64,000 nucleotides of DNA, from positions 122,158-186,157 of the forward strand of contig CAJUKT010000060.1 of assembly GCA_910587255.1 (NCBI GenBank), in the 5' to 3' direction. The position numbers and the translations under genes are program-made. Under the pieces are notes generated by a model. It was not told where the DNA came from and did not search any database. It saw only the letters and a list, made by a program, of their open reading frames with translations. Origin of the DNA: an uncultured Oscillospiraceae bacterium. GTDB taxonomy: Bacteria > Bacillota > Clostridia > Oscillospirales > Oscillospiraceae. Below, piece after piece: positions 26,729-34,656 of the stretch; positions within the stretch are counted from its first letter, which is position 1; each line of letters starts with the position of its first letter.

Positions 26729-28400
26729 TGTCTCCATCCTCCTTCAGCCAGCTCTTGATCAGCAGCGCCGCGACCTCCATGTTCTCGTCCACGTAGTCCC
26801 GGATGCTCTGGCGCAGCTCCATGCTCCGTTCGGTGTGCAGGTCCATCACGTCGGCCCCCACAGGCTCGCCGTTCTCGTCCAGCTGCACGCCGTCCTCCGT
26901 CTGCTGGGGCATTGCCACCGCCAGCAGCTCCTCCACGGCCCGCTGCTCGGCCTCCTGCTTCTTGCGCTTCTTGCCGCGCAGCAGCAGGATGATGGTCAGC
27001 ACGATGGCGAACACCAGCAGGCCGGTGCCCGCGGCGATGACCACCCACAGCGGGATGCCCAGGGCCTCCCAGCCGGAGGGCTCGGGCTCGGGCACGACGG
27101 GCTCGTTGAACTCGTCGTGGATCACGGTGATGTACCGGCTCAGGTACTGCTGCTCGGTCATCCCGTTCTCCAGCTCCAGGGGGGCCACCAGGCCGATGGC
27201 GGTGGCCGATCCCCTCAGAATGGCGTCCAAGTCGGCGTTGGGGCAGTCCTTGGCGTCGATGCCCACAGTGGCGGTCACCTTGGTGAGGGTGCCCGCCGTA
27301 ATCACCATTTGGGTCTGGGTTTTGGAATTGTCGTACTCGGTCTCGTGCCGCTCCTCCAAAATACTCTGGAGCTCGGCCTGGGCGTCCCCCGGATCCACAT
27401 AGGTGGGCAGCTCGGAATTAGACGGCGTGCCCACCAGGCCGCCCACAGCGCCCTCGTCGGGGGTGAGGAACTGGTATGTATAGAACTGCTTGCCCGGGAT
27501 GCCCCGGCCCTCGGTGGAGCCGTCCTCGGCAAACTCGGGCAGGGTGACCTTGTAGTCGTTGATGGTCTTGTCGCCCAGCTCCACCTCAACGGTAACGGCA
27601 ACGGACACGTTATTCTCACCGTAAATGGGGGTCAAGGCCTGGAGGATCTGCTTTTCGAAATCAGCCCTGATCTGCCGCTCCAGCTGGAGCTTCAGCGCGG
27701 AGCTGGCCGCCGCCGTGCCCACGCCGGTGGACTGGCCGGAGTAGTCGTTGCCCTCGGTATCCTCAAGGCTGACGGACTCCACCTTCAGCCCCGCCACGCT
27801 GTAGGCCACGTAGTTGCGGATGGCATTGGCCTGCGCGTCGGTCAGGGCCTTGCCCCTCTGCATGGTGAGAATCACACCGGCGCTGGCCTCCACCACGTTG
27901 TTACTGTCCAGCACATAGCCCCGGTCCTCGCCCAGGTTGATGGTTACCGTGGCGCTGCGCACCTCGGGGAACTGGCAGATGGTCTGCTCCATCCGGCTTT
28001 GCAGCTCCATCAGCCAGGCCCGGTTCCGATCCGCCTGGGTGGACAGGGCGCTGACCTGCTCGAAGTAGCCGGTGGGGGTTGCGTTGGCCTGGGAGTACTG
28101 GTCCACCAGCAGCCGGGCCTTCAGGCTGGCCGCCTGGCCCTCCGGCACCAGTATGGTTCCTGTGCCTTCCATGCGGTAATTGGTGATCCCCTGCTCCTGG
28201 AGCCAGCTGAGCACCGCCCCGGCCTCCTCGTTGGTCGCGCCGGCGATCAGGGTGGCATAGGGCCTGGTATTCAGGAAAATGACGATGCCGATGGCCAGGG
28301 CGGCCACCGTGACACCGATAATAATCCATATTTTTTTGGAAATCTTTCCCAGGGCCGTTTTTACCTGTTCAAAATAGCCCTGCAGCTTTTCCTTGTTCAA
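26721..28400 (-). CDS. fliF: Flagellar MS-ring protein FliF
   Basis: FliF (559 aa) forms the membrane ring on which the flagellum is built. One membrane helix lies at about 25-43, then come the YscJ/FliF ring-building domains with AGVILTMQRGKALTDAQANA and IRNYVAYSVAGL, and a second helix (PLWVVIAAGTGLLVFAIVLT, about 447-466). The C-terminal tail binds FliG. The start is a TTG with GGAG about 11 nt upstream. It follows fliE. Confidence 0.95.
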   Translation of the reverse strand: MNKEKLQGYFEQVKTALGKISKKIWIIIGVTVAALAIGIVIFLNTRPYATLIAGATNEEAGAVLSWLQEQGITNYRMEGTGTILVPEGQAASLKARLLVDQYSQANATPTGYFEQVSALSTQADRNRAWLMELQSRMEQTICQFPEVRSATVTINLGEDRGYVLDSNNVVEASAGVILTMQRGKALTDAQANAIRNYVAYSVAGLKVESVSLEDTEGNDYSGQSTGVGTAAASSALKLQLERQIRADFEKQILQALTPIYGENNVSVAVTVEVELGDKTINDYKVTLPEFAEDGSTEGRGIPGKQFYTYQFLTPDEGAVGGLVGTPSNSELPTYVDPGDAQAELQSILEERHETEYDNSKTQTQMVITAGTLTKVTATVGIDAKDCPNADLDAILRGSATAIGLVAPLELENGMTEQQYLSRYITVIHDEFNEPVVPEPEPSGWEALGIPLWVVIAAGTGLLVFAIVLTIILLLRGKKRKKQEAEQRAVEELLAVAMPQQTEDGVQLDENGEPVGADVMDLHTERSMELRQSIRDYVDENMEVAALLIKSWLKEDGDNG

Positions 28401-28444
28401 GCCCTATCAACTCCGCTCTGCGCGTACTTCACCCTTGCAGGTCC

Positions 28445-28807
28445 TTAGACGCTCATATTTTTCAGCTCGTTATAAGCCTCCAGCGCCTTGTTCCGCATCT
28501 GGACCAGCAGATCTACGGCGACCTCGTTTTTATAGGCGGCAATGCCCAGCTGTGCGGGATTCTCCAGCTGGCCGGTGGCCAGCAGATACTGGGCTTGGGT
28601 GAATTCGGCGTCGGTGTCCTTCACATTCTGGATGAGGCCGGTGAACAGGGAGCCAAAAACACTGTCCTTCACCTCGCCCAAATCGGTGGCTTTCTCCTCC
28701 TCCTGTCCGGGCCGGACGGGGGGAGCAATCTTCTGGATGGTATTGGTGATGCCGGTGATTCCGCTCATGCCCGTGGGGGCGGCGATACCAAATGTACTGT
28801 CGATCAT
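28445..28807 (-). CDS. fliE: Flagellar hook-basal body protein FliE
   Basis: FliE (120 aa) joins the MS ring to the rod and the export gate. The conserved C-terminal part contains AQYLLATGQLENPAQLGIAA and VAVDLLVQMRNKALEAYNEL, a clear FliE signature. The N-terminal 45 residues are variable. AAGGAGAGG precedes the ATG. It lies between flgC and fliF. Confidence 0.94.
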   Translation of the reverse strand: MIDSTFGIAAPTGMSGITGITNTIQKIAPPVRPGQEEEKATDLGEVKDSVFGSLFTGLIQNVKDTDAEFTQAQYLLATGQLENPAQLGIAAYKNEVAVDLLVQMRNKALEAYNELKNMSV

Positions 28808-28859
28808 GGCGGTTCCTCTCCTTATATGTTGATTCTCCAGCGATTAGGCCGCCGGGCTT

Positions 28860-29327
28860 TTACCGGCCGACCTCCAGCCCGCTGGAGATAACGGACTTCA
28901 GGGTGTTGAACGCGGTGACATCGGAGGCAAAGGCCCGGGTGGCCGCCATGGCGTCCGCCATCTCCTTCACCATGTCCACGTTGGGCAGCTCCAGATAGCC
29001 GTCCTCGTCCGCGTCGGGGTGCGTGGGGTCGTAGACGATCTTCATGGGGGACTCGTCCTCTACGATCTCAGTCACCCGCACGCCGCCGGCGGTGGGGTTC
29101 ACCCCGGCGTTAGACGCCGCGCCGCTCATCGCCCTGGCCATGGCGTCCCGGAAGGTATCCCGGCCGCTCACCGCCTCGAACACCACCATCTTCCGGCGGT
29201 AGGCGCCCTCGCCGTTCTCCACCCGCGTGGTCTGGGAGTTGGTCACGTTCTCCGCCACGATATCCAGGCGCAGCTGCTGCGCGGTGAGGCCGGAGCCGAT
29301 GATATTGATGGAATTCATGAAGCCCAT
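28860..29327 (-). CDS. flgC: Flagellar proximal rod protein FlgC
   Basis: FlgC (155 aa) is a proximal rod protein. The N-terminus has SINIIGSGLTAQQLRLDIVA and ENVTNSQTTR, and the central part YLELPNVDMVKEMADAMAAT is diagnostic. It is close to the usual length and lies between flgB and fliE. The ATG at 29327 has AGGGGG about 9 nt upstream. Confidence 0.95.
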   Translation of the reverse strand: MGFMNSINIIGSGLTAQQLRLDIVAENVTNSQTTRVENGEGAYRRKMVVFEAVSGRDTFRDAMARAMSGAASNAGVNPTAGGVRVTEIVEDESPMKIVYDPTHPDADEDGYLELPNVDMVKEMADAMAATRAFASDVTAFNTLKSVISSGLEVGR

Positions 29328-29387
29328 AGTTATATACCCCCTAGTATTGTCCTATCCGCCTGCGGCGTCCTACGGCCCAAGCGTTTG

Positions 29388-29777
29388 TCACTGGCCCTTG
29401 ACGGCCATGCGCAAAATGGCGTAGTGCTTGTTGATGGCCTGGTAGACGTACTGCTGCTGGTAGGCGTTGCGGATCAGCTCCACCATCTGCTCGGTGGTGT
29501 TCACCCCGTTGTCGTCCATACGGGTCTGCTCCTGGGCCTCGAACACGGTGACCTCCGGGTCCTCCAGGATGTCCCGCACCGACTCCTCCGCCTCCCCGGG
29601 ACTGGCGGCGGCCCGTTCCAGCCTGCTTCGGATGCTCTCCTCAAAGGTGACAACCTTGGTCTTATAGTTGGGCGTCTCCGCATTGGCAATATTATCCAGG
29701 ATCGCGGCCTGCTTCGTCCAAAGGAACCCTACAGATTTTTCCAGCAAAAGAGCGGAATTACTTGTCAGCATATCCAT
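29388..29777 (-). CDS. flgB: Flagellar proximal rod protein FlgB (first operon gene)
   Basis: FlgB (129 aa) starts the proximal rod. It contains TKQAAILDNIANAETPNYKT, the FlgB signature, and ends AINKHYAILRMAVKGQ. The ATG at 29777 has GGAGG 7 nt upstream. The open frame continues to 30068, but that part crosses the leader and shows no coding character. It is the first gene of the fla/che operon, about 215 nt after the inferred transcription start. Confidence 0.95.
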   Translation of the reverse strand: MDMLTSNSALLLEKSVGFLWTKQAAILDNIANAETPNYKTKVVTFEESIRSRLERAAASPGEAEESVRDILEDPEVTVFEAQEQTRMDDNGVNTTEQMVELIRNAYQQQYVYQAINKHYAILRMAVKGQ

Positions 29778-29994
29778 ACCTGACCCTCCAAAGCGTGCGG
29801 CCATGGTCAGACCACGGCACACATCAAGAATACTATGAACCAGCATTTCAGAACATGAAAAAAACAGGGGCTGTCCAGGCCGGCCAGCCTCCGCCCGCCG
29901 GCGGTCCGTTCCCATTTGGCGGACCGCAGATAGATGCGAAAAGCAACACAGCCCCATTCGCCGTGCGGGCGCTTTTACACACCACAGCATGACG
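29778..29994 (-). promoter_or_regulatory. Structured leader of the fla/che operon, possible attenuator
   Basis: The RNA leader holds a perfect 8-bp hairpin (GCGGTCCG at 29901-29908 with CGGACCGC at 29920-29927). It also has a distant pair, GGGGCTGT/ACAGCCCC (29948-29955 with 29867-29874), whose 3' arm is followed by U7 (29858-29864). An upstream hairpin (AAAAGC/GCTTTT plus GCCC/GGGC) would take up the 5' arm, so the two structures exclude each other. A short local GGCTG/CAGCC stem could also serve as terminator stem. No known riboswitch consensus, including the GEMM c-di-GMP type, is recognisable. Confidence 0.4.
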
Positions 29995-30000
29995 AAGCTA

Positions 30001-30029
30001 ATTATAGCACGGCACTCAAAAAAACGCAA
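30001..30029 (-). promoter_or_regulatory. Sigma-A promoter of the fla/che operon
   Basis: On the minus strand TTGCGT (-35) and TATAAT (-10) are separated by 17 nt, with an extended -10 TGC just before TATAAT. Transcription would start near 29994 and read flgB and all downstream genes. The operon is thus started by the housekeeping factor and carries its own fliA near the end. Confidence 0.8.
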
Positions 30030-30216
30030 CACATTTTTACCTCTCCAACCATGGAAACCTACTGTCAAAATGCTGGTAAAATTTTCTGTTCTCCCCTATT
30101 TCTCCACATTTTGTAAACTTCTTCCAGCTATGTGGAGCCCCCTCCACAACATATGGTATACACGCCTTCCCCTCCACAATTTATGCTCCTGGCGCTGCGG
30201 CGCTGCCTGCAAAATA
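30030..30216. other. AT-rich spacer between fla promoter and repeat
   Basis: No gene is seen. It contains a short perfect hairpin, TGTGGAG-cccc-CTCCACA (30131-30148), and AT-rich DNA upstream of the fla promoter that could hold activator sites. Nothing further is recognisable. Confidence 0.5.
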
Positions 30217-30378
30217 AGAAGCTGTACGAATAGCCGAAGTATTCAGATTCGCGAGCCAAAATTGCTGGTGGCAAGGCGAAAAGTCGCGGGAATACTTTGT
30301 GTATTTCAAGATTTTTCAACGCATCGGGCGGCAATTTTGGCCGTAAAGCTGGGTTCTGAGGTTATTAGTACAGCTTCT
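30217..30378. repeat. 162-bp MITE-like imperfect palindrome
   Basis: The ends are perfect 11-bp inverted repeats (AGAAGCTGTAC at 30217-30227, GTACAGCTTCT at 30368-30378). Inside lies a second perfect 11-bp pair (GCCAAAATTGC at 30255-30265, GCAATTTTGGC at 30331-30341), and the arms between them match imperfectly. The element has no long coding frame and lies next to the terminator behind uxaA. It may be a non-autonomous mobile element or a large RNA hairpin. Confidence 0.65.
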
Positions 30379-30422
30379 AAAAAGGCCCGGCCTCCTCACG
30401 AAAAGGAAGCCGGGCCTTTTTA
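30379..30422 (-). terminator. Terminator of the uxa operon
   Basis: AAAAAGGCCCGGC and GCCGGGCCTTTTT form a 13-bp stem with a loop of about 17 nt that is itself partly paired (TCCT/AGGA). It lies 19 nt after the uxaA stop, with T-runs on both strands. Confidence 0.85.
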
Positions 30423-30440
30423 ATTGCCGCGTGCGCCGTC

Positions 30441-31919
30441 TTAAAGCACCACGCCATCCTTAAATATAGATATCTCCCGGAACCCCTGCTCCTCGGCGCG
30501 GGTAAGCCTGCCGCCCGCCACCTCCAGCACAAAGTCCAGCAGCCGCTCCCCGGCATCGTCCAAGCTCTCCCCCTGGGCCACGGTTCCGGCGTTGAAATCG
30601 ATCCAGTTCCCCTTCTTCTCAAACAGCGGGGTGTTGGTGGAGATTTTCACCGTGGGGGCGGGGGCGCCGAAGGGGGTGCCCCTGCCCGTGGTGAAGAGGA
30701 TCAGATGGGCCCCCGCCGCCGTCAGGGCTGTGGCGGACACCAAATCGTTCCCCGGGCCGCTGAGCAGGTTCAGTCCCTTTTTCGTCACCGCCTCGCCGTA
30801 GCCCAGCACGTCCACCACCTGGGCGCTGCCCCCCTTTTGGACGCAGCCGCAGGACTTGTCCTCCAGGGTGGTGATGCCCCCCGCCTTATTGCCGGGGCTG
30901 GGGTTCTCATAGACGACCTGGTTGTGGGAGGTGAAGTAATGCTTAAAGTCCTCGATCATCTTCACCGCCTTGCCAAATACCTCCTCGCTCTCGCACCGCT
31001 CAAAGAGGATGGACTCCGCGCCGAACATCTCGGGCACCTCGGTGAGCACCGTAGACCCCCCCAGCGCGATGAGCCGGTCGGAAAACCGGCCCACGGCGGG
31101 GTTGGCGGTGATGCCGGACAGGCCATCCGACCCGCCGCACTTCATGCCCACCACCAGCTCGGACGCGGGGATATCCTCCCTTCGGAAACCGCCGGCATAA
31201 TCCGCCAGCTGGGCCAGCAGATCGGAGCCCGCTTTGATCTCGTCGGGGACCTCCTGGCAGGCCAGGAACTTCACCCGCTTTTCGTCATAGGGCCCCAGCT
31301 CCGCCTTAAACTGCTCCTGGGTCAGATTCTCGCACCCCAACCCCAGCACCAGCACGCCCCCGGCGTTGGGATGGCGGGCCAGCGCGGCCAGCAGCCTGCG
31401 GGTCTGGGCGTGGTCGTCCCCCATCTGGCTGCATCCGAAGGGATGGGGGAAGGTGTAAAGCCCTTCCACCGTACCCTTGACCAAATGCTGGTTCTCCCTC
31501 GCCAGCCGCTGGGCAATGGAATTGACGCACCCCACGGTGGGGACGATCCACAGCTCATTGCGGATTGCCGCCCGGCCGTCCGCCCGGCGGTAGCCCCGGA
31601 AGGTGCGGGGCTTTACGCTTGGCAGCTCATAGGTCTTGTGGTCATAGCGGTACGCCCCGCCCTCGGACAGGCCCGTGGCCGCGTTGTGGACGTGGACCCA
31701 AGCCCCCCGGGGGATATCCGCCTTGGCCGTGCCGATGGCGCAGCCGTATTTCACGATGCCCGCCCCGGCGGGGATGGGGGACAGGGCCAGCTTGTGCCCC
31801 CGCCGGACGCTCTCGGCGGCGGTGAGCTCCGCACCGTCCAGGGACACCACCTCGCCCTGGGCCACATCCTCCAGGGCCACCGCCACATTATCCCGGGGGT
31901 GGAGGCGGATCACTTTCAT
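30441..31919 (-). CDS. uxaA: Altronate dehydratase UxaA
   Basis: UxaA (492 aa) dehydrates D-altronate to 2-keto-3-deoxygluconate in the cytosol. It has the small N-terminal SAF-type domain (about 1-90) and a large C-terminal catalytic domain with PTVGCVNSIAQRLA, FPHPFGCSQMGDDHAQTRRL, GMKCGGSDGLSGITANPAVG and CGCVQKGGSAQV, the metal-binding and active-site blocks of the family. Length is normal. It is the last gene of the minus-strand hexuronate operon, 13 nt after uxaB. Confidence 0.95.
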   Translation of the reverse strand: MKVIRLHPRDNVAVALEDVAQGEVVSLDGAELTAAESVRRGHKLALSPIPAGAGIVKYGCAIGTAKADIPRGAWVHVHNAATGLSEGGAYRYDHKTYELPSVKPRTFRGYRRADGRAAIRNELWIVPTVGCVNSIAQRLARENQHLVKGTVEGLYTFPHPFGCSQMGDDHAQTRRLLAALARHPNAGGVLVLGLGCENLTQEQFKAELGPYDEKRVKFLACQEVPDEIKAGSDLLAQLADYAGGFRREDIPASELVVGMKCGGSDGLSGITANPAVGRFSDRLIALGGSTVLTEVPEMFGAESILFERCESEEVFGKAVKMIEDFKHYFTSHNQVVYENPSPGNKAGGITTLEDKSCGCVQKGGSAQVVDVLGYGEAVTKKGLNLLSGPGNDLVSATALTAAGAHLILFTTGRGTPFGAPAPTVKISTNTPLFEKKGNWIDFNAGTVAQGESLDDAGERLLDFVLEVAGGRLTRAEEQGFREISIFKDGVVL

Positions 31920-31932
31920 AGCCCCGCCCCCC

Positions 31933-33426
31933 TTACAGGCAGGAGGCGTAAGCCGCCTTGGCCCCCTGCTCCCGGATGAGCTTCAGGCCCGAGACCACCG
32001 CGGCCTCAAAGCCGTCCACCTCCGTCAGATCCCGGCCCCACATGCGCTGGTTGGTCATGACGGCGCGCACCAGCTCCTCCGGGCTGTCACCGCGGTGCTC
32101 GTAGTAGAACTCCAGCGCCCAGCGGTCGTCGCAGCACACATAGTCGTTCCCCTTGGGGCGGCGGCATACCAGCCCCTCGCCGTTCAGCTCCCGGATATCG
32201 CTGGAGAAGAACGCGATGTAGGCGGCAAAGCTCATGGTGAGGCAGGGGGGCAGCTTGCCGGCCTTTTCCACATACTCCAGGAAGGAGGGCATGTTCCGCG
32301 CCCGCCACTTGGAGGTGGAGTTGAGGGAGATGGACATGAGCTCGTGGTCCACAAAGGGGTTGTTGAACCGGTCCTGCACCGCGCCGGCGAAGTCCTCCAA
32401 ATCCTTTTTATCCAGGGGCAGGGTGGGGATGACCTCCTCGTAGAGCATTTTGTTCATGAAGCCCCGCACGGCGCCGTCCTGCATACAGTCCCGCACAATG
32501 TCAAAGCCCGCCAGATAGGCCCCCAGCACGAAGCCGGTGTGGGCCCCGTTGAGTATGCGCACCTTCCGCTTCTTATAGGGGGTCACGTCGGGCACCACCG
32601 GGCAGTTAAGCCCGGCCTTTTGGAAGGGGAGCTTTTCCTCCAGCCAGTCCGGCCCCTCGATGTTCCAAACGCCGAAGATCTCCCCCACGTCGATGAGCTC
32701 GTCGCGGTAGCCGTTGGCCTGCTCCATCCTGGCCGCCTCCGCAGGGTCCTTCACCCGGCCGGGGACGATGCGGTCCACCAGGGTGGAGCAGAAGGTGCAT
32801 GCCTCGTTCACATACCTCCTGAAGCCGTCCTCCAGCCCCCACTGGTCCGCGTACTGGTTGACGCACTTCAAAAGCTCCCTGCCGTTGTTGTCGATGAGCT
32901 CGCAGGACAGGATGACCAGCCCGCCCTTGCCCGCCTGCCAGCGCCTGTAGAGCACCTGGGTGAGCTTGCCGGGGAAGGAGGCGGCGGGGGCGTCGTCCAG
33001 ATTGCAGGCCGGGTCGTAGACGATGCCCGCCTCGGTGGTGTTGGACACCACGTACTCCAAGCCGTCGGAGACGGCCACCTCCATCATGGCGTCGAACCCT
33101 TCCCTCTCATAGGGGTTCAGGCACCGGGACACGGAGGAGATGATCCGTTTTTTGTCCACCCGCTCTCCGTTCTCCCGCCCCCGGAGGTAGAGGGTATACA
33201 GCCCCTCCTGCCCGTTGATAACCTCCGCAAGCCCCGGGGCGATGGGCTGAACCAGCACGCATTTCCCGTTCCAGCCCGCCCTTTCGTTGGACACGTCGAA
33301 CCAGTAGTTCACAAAGGCCCGCAGAAAATTCCCCTCGCCGAACTGGAGCACCTTTTCCGGCGCGTCCTTCAGGAGATATCCCTGATAGCCCAGCTCTTCC
33401 AGGGTCTGATAGCACAGTTTTTTCAT
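31933..33426 (-). CDS. uxaB: Tagaturonate reductase UxaB (altronate oxidoreductase)
   Basis: UxaB (497 aa) reduces D-tagaturonate to D-altronate with NADH. It belongs to the mannitol dehydrogenase superfamily: VLQFGEGNFLRAFVNYWFDV near the N-terminus is the nucleotide-binding signature, and VRILNGAHTGFVLGAYLAGF near residue 290 is the conserved catalytic block. AGGGGAG precedes the ATG. Lying between the MFS gene and uxaA, it acts directly before UxaA in the pathway. Confidence 0.94.
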   Translation of the reverse strand: MKKLCYQTLEELGYQGYLLKDAPEKVLQFGEGNFLRAFVNYWFDVSNERAGWNGKCVLVQPIAPGLAEVINGQEGLYTLYLRGRENGERVDKKRIISSVSRCLNPYEREGFDAMMEVAVSDGLEYVVSNTTEAGIVYDPACNLDDAPAASFPGKLTQVLYRRWQAGKGGLVILSCELIDNNGRELLKCVNQYADQWGLEDGFRRYVNEACTFCSTLVDRIVPGRVKDPAEAARMEQANGYRDELIDVGEIFGVWNIEGPDWLEEKLPFQKAGLNCPVVPDVTPYKKRKVRILNGAHTGFVLGAYLAGFDIVRDCMQDGAVRGFMNKMLYEEVIPTLPLDKKDLEDFAGAVQDRFNNPFVDHELMSISLNSTSKWRARNMPSFLEYVEKAGKLPPCLTMSFAAYIAFFSSDIRELNGEGLVCRRPKGNDYVCCDDRWALEFYYEHRGDSPEELVRAVMTNQRMWGRDLTEVDGFEAAVVSGLKLIREQGAKAAYASCL

Positions 33427-33444
33427 ATTGGATCTCCCCTTCGG

Positions 33445-34656
33445 TCAATTTACTTTGTTTTCGTGCGCGGCCATCCGCATGACGCTGAGCACACTGAGCA
33501 CAATGCTCAGCAGCAGCAGCGCGGTGAGCACCGCCACCAGCCCCATGCCCGCCTGGATGCCAGCCCGCTCAGCCACCTGCCCCACCAGGAAGGGGGTGAT
33601 GATGCCGCCCGCGCTGCCGGTGAAGATCATGATGCTGCACCCCAAATCGTTGCCCCGGATGCAGTCGCTGCCAAAGGCAAAGGCGGTGGGATAGATGGTG
33701 GCCATGAACAGGCCCACCCCCACCAGGCCCAGGATGATGGGCGCCGGGGTGCGGCTGAAGAACATCACCAGGAAGCAGGCGAAGAAGCCCACCCCGTCCA
33801 GCAGCAGCAGCTTGTTCCGGGACACCTTGCCGGTGACGGCGGCGCCGATCATCCGCCCGATGAAGATCACCAGCCACAAAAGGCTGTTCATCAGCTGGGA
33901 CCAGCTGGCGTCCAGAATGCCCATGTCCTGGAAGTAGGTCACCAGCCAGCCCACAATGGCGTACTCCGCCGAGATGTAGAACAGCAGCATCGCGCTGCCC
34001 AGCCAGAACTGCTTTACCTTTAAAAAGCTGTGGTCCGCCGCGCGCACCCCTTTCCGGGGGGGCTCCGCGGGCAGGGGCATCCTGGCGTATACCACAAGCT
34101 GGCTCAGGCACACCAGGCACAAAAGCCCCGCCATCAGCCGCCAGCCCACCGAGGGCCACCGCCCCGCGCAGAACACCAGCAGCAGCGGCGAGAGCAGCGC
34201 CCCCACCGCAAAGCAGCCGTGGAGCAGGTTATACCCCCGGGTGGCCTTGTCCCCGGGCAGGGTGGAGATCATGGTGTTGGCGAAATTGGAGTTGCCGCCC
34301 CGGGCCACCCCCGTCATGAGGAAGGCGGCCACCAGCAGCGGCGCGGCTCCCAGCCCTGCGGCAAAGATGAGATACGCCACCATCATCCACACCGCCGTCA
34401 CCAACACCGCCCGCCGCCGCCCCAGCCACAGCGGCAGAAACCCCGCCAGCAGCACGGAGATCAGGTTCCCCACCGACTGGCAGCTGAGCAGCACGCCGGA
34501 CAGGTCGTAGCTGAAGCCATAGGTCTCCCGCAGGAACGGGATGAAGGAGCCCAGCGGCTGGGAGGCCGCCCCGCTGACGAAGAAGCTGAACAGGACGCAG
34601 TACAGCAGCTGGTCCTGCCGCCGCTCCGCCGGGGTTTTTCCGGCGCCCGCGCTCAC
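33445..34656 (-). CDS. MFS transporter in the hexuronate operon
   Basis: A 403-aa major facilitator protein with about 12 hydrophobic segments and the loop motif GFLPLWLGRRRAVL after helix 2. The operon suggests a hexuronate or related sugar acid as substrate, but the sequence does not show it. I chose the GTG at 34656, whose GTGA overlaps the uxaC stop, implying coupled translation; the frame is open to 34689, inside uxaC. It is the second possible uptake route here besides the TRAP system. Confidence 0.82.
   Translation of the reverse strand: MSAGAGKTPAERRQDQLLYCVLFSFFVSGAASQPLGSFIPFLRETYGFSYDLSGVLLSCQSVGNLISVLLAGFLPLWLGRRRAVLVTAVWMMVAYLIFAAGLGAAPLLVAAFLMTGVARGGNSNFANTMISTLPGDKATRGYNLLHGCFAVGALLSPLLLVFCAGRWPSVGWRLMAGLLCLVCLSQLVVYARMPLPAEPPRKGVRAADHSFLKVKQFWLGSAMLLFYISAEYAIVGWLVTYFQDMGILDASWSQLMNSLLWLVIFIGRMIGAAVTGKVSRNKLLLLDGVGFFACFLVMFFSRTPAPIILGLVGVGLFMATIYPTAFAFGSDCIRGNDLGCSIMIFTGSAGGIITPFLVGQVAERAGIQAGMGLVAVLTALLLLSIVLSVLSVMRMAAHENKVN

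Noticed and set aside
29865..29976. GEMM-type c-di-GMP riboswitch before flgB
   Set aside because: The conserved GEMM elements (GCAAACC, GAAA tetraloop, GGGACGCAAAGCC) are not found; only generic hairpins and a U-run are present.
29778..30068. N-terminal extension of flgB by 97 codons
   Set aside because: It crosses the operon leader and promoter; the ATG at 29777 has a good ribosome site and the standard FlgB N-terminus.
30128..30334. 68-codon minus-strand frame behind uxaA
   Set aside because: It is made largely of the 162-bp palindrome and has no ribosome site.
30217..30378. CRISPR array or transposase-bearing insertion sequence
   Set aside because: The repeats are inverted, not regularly spaced direct repeats, and no transposase frame is present.
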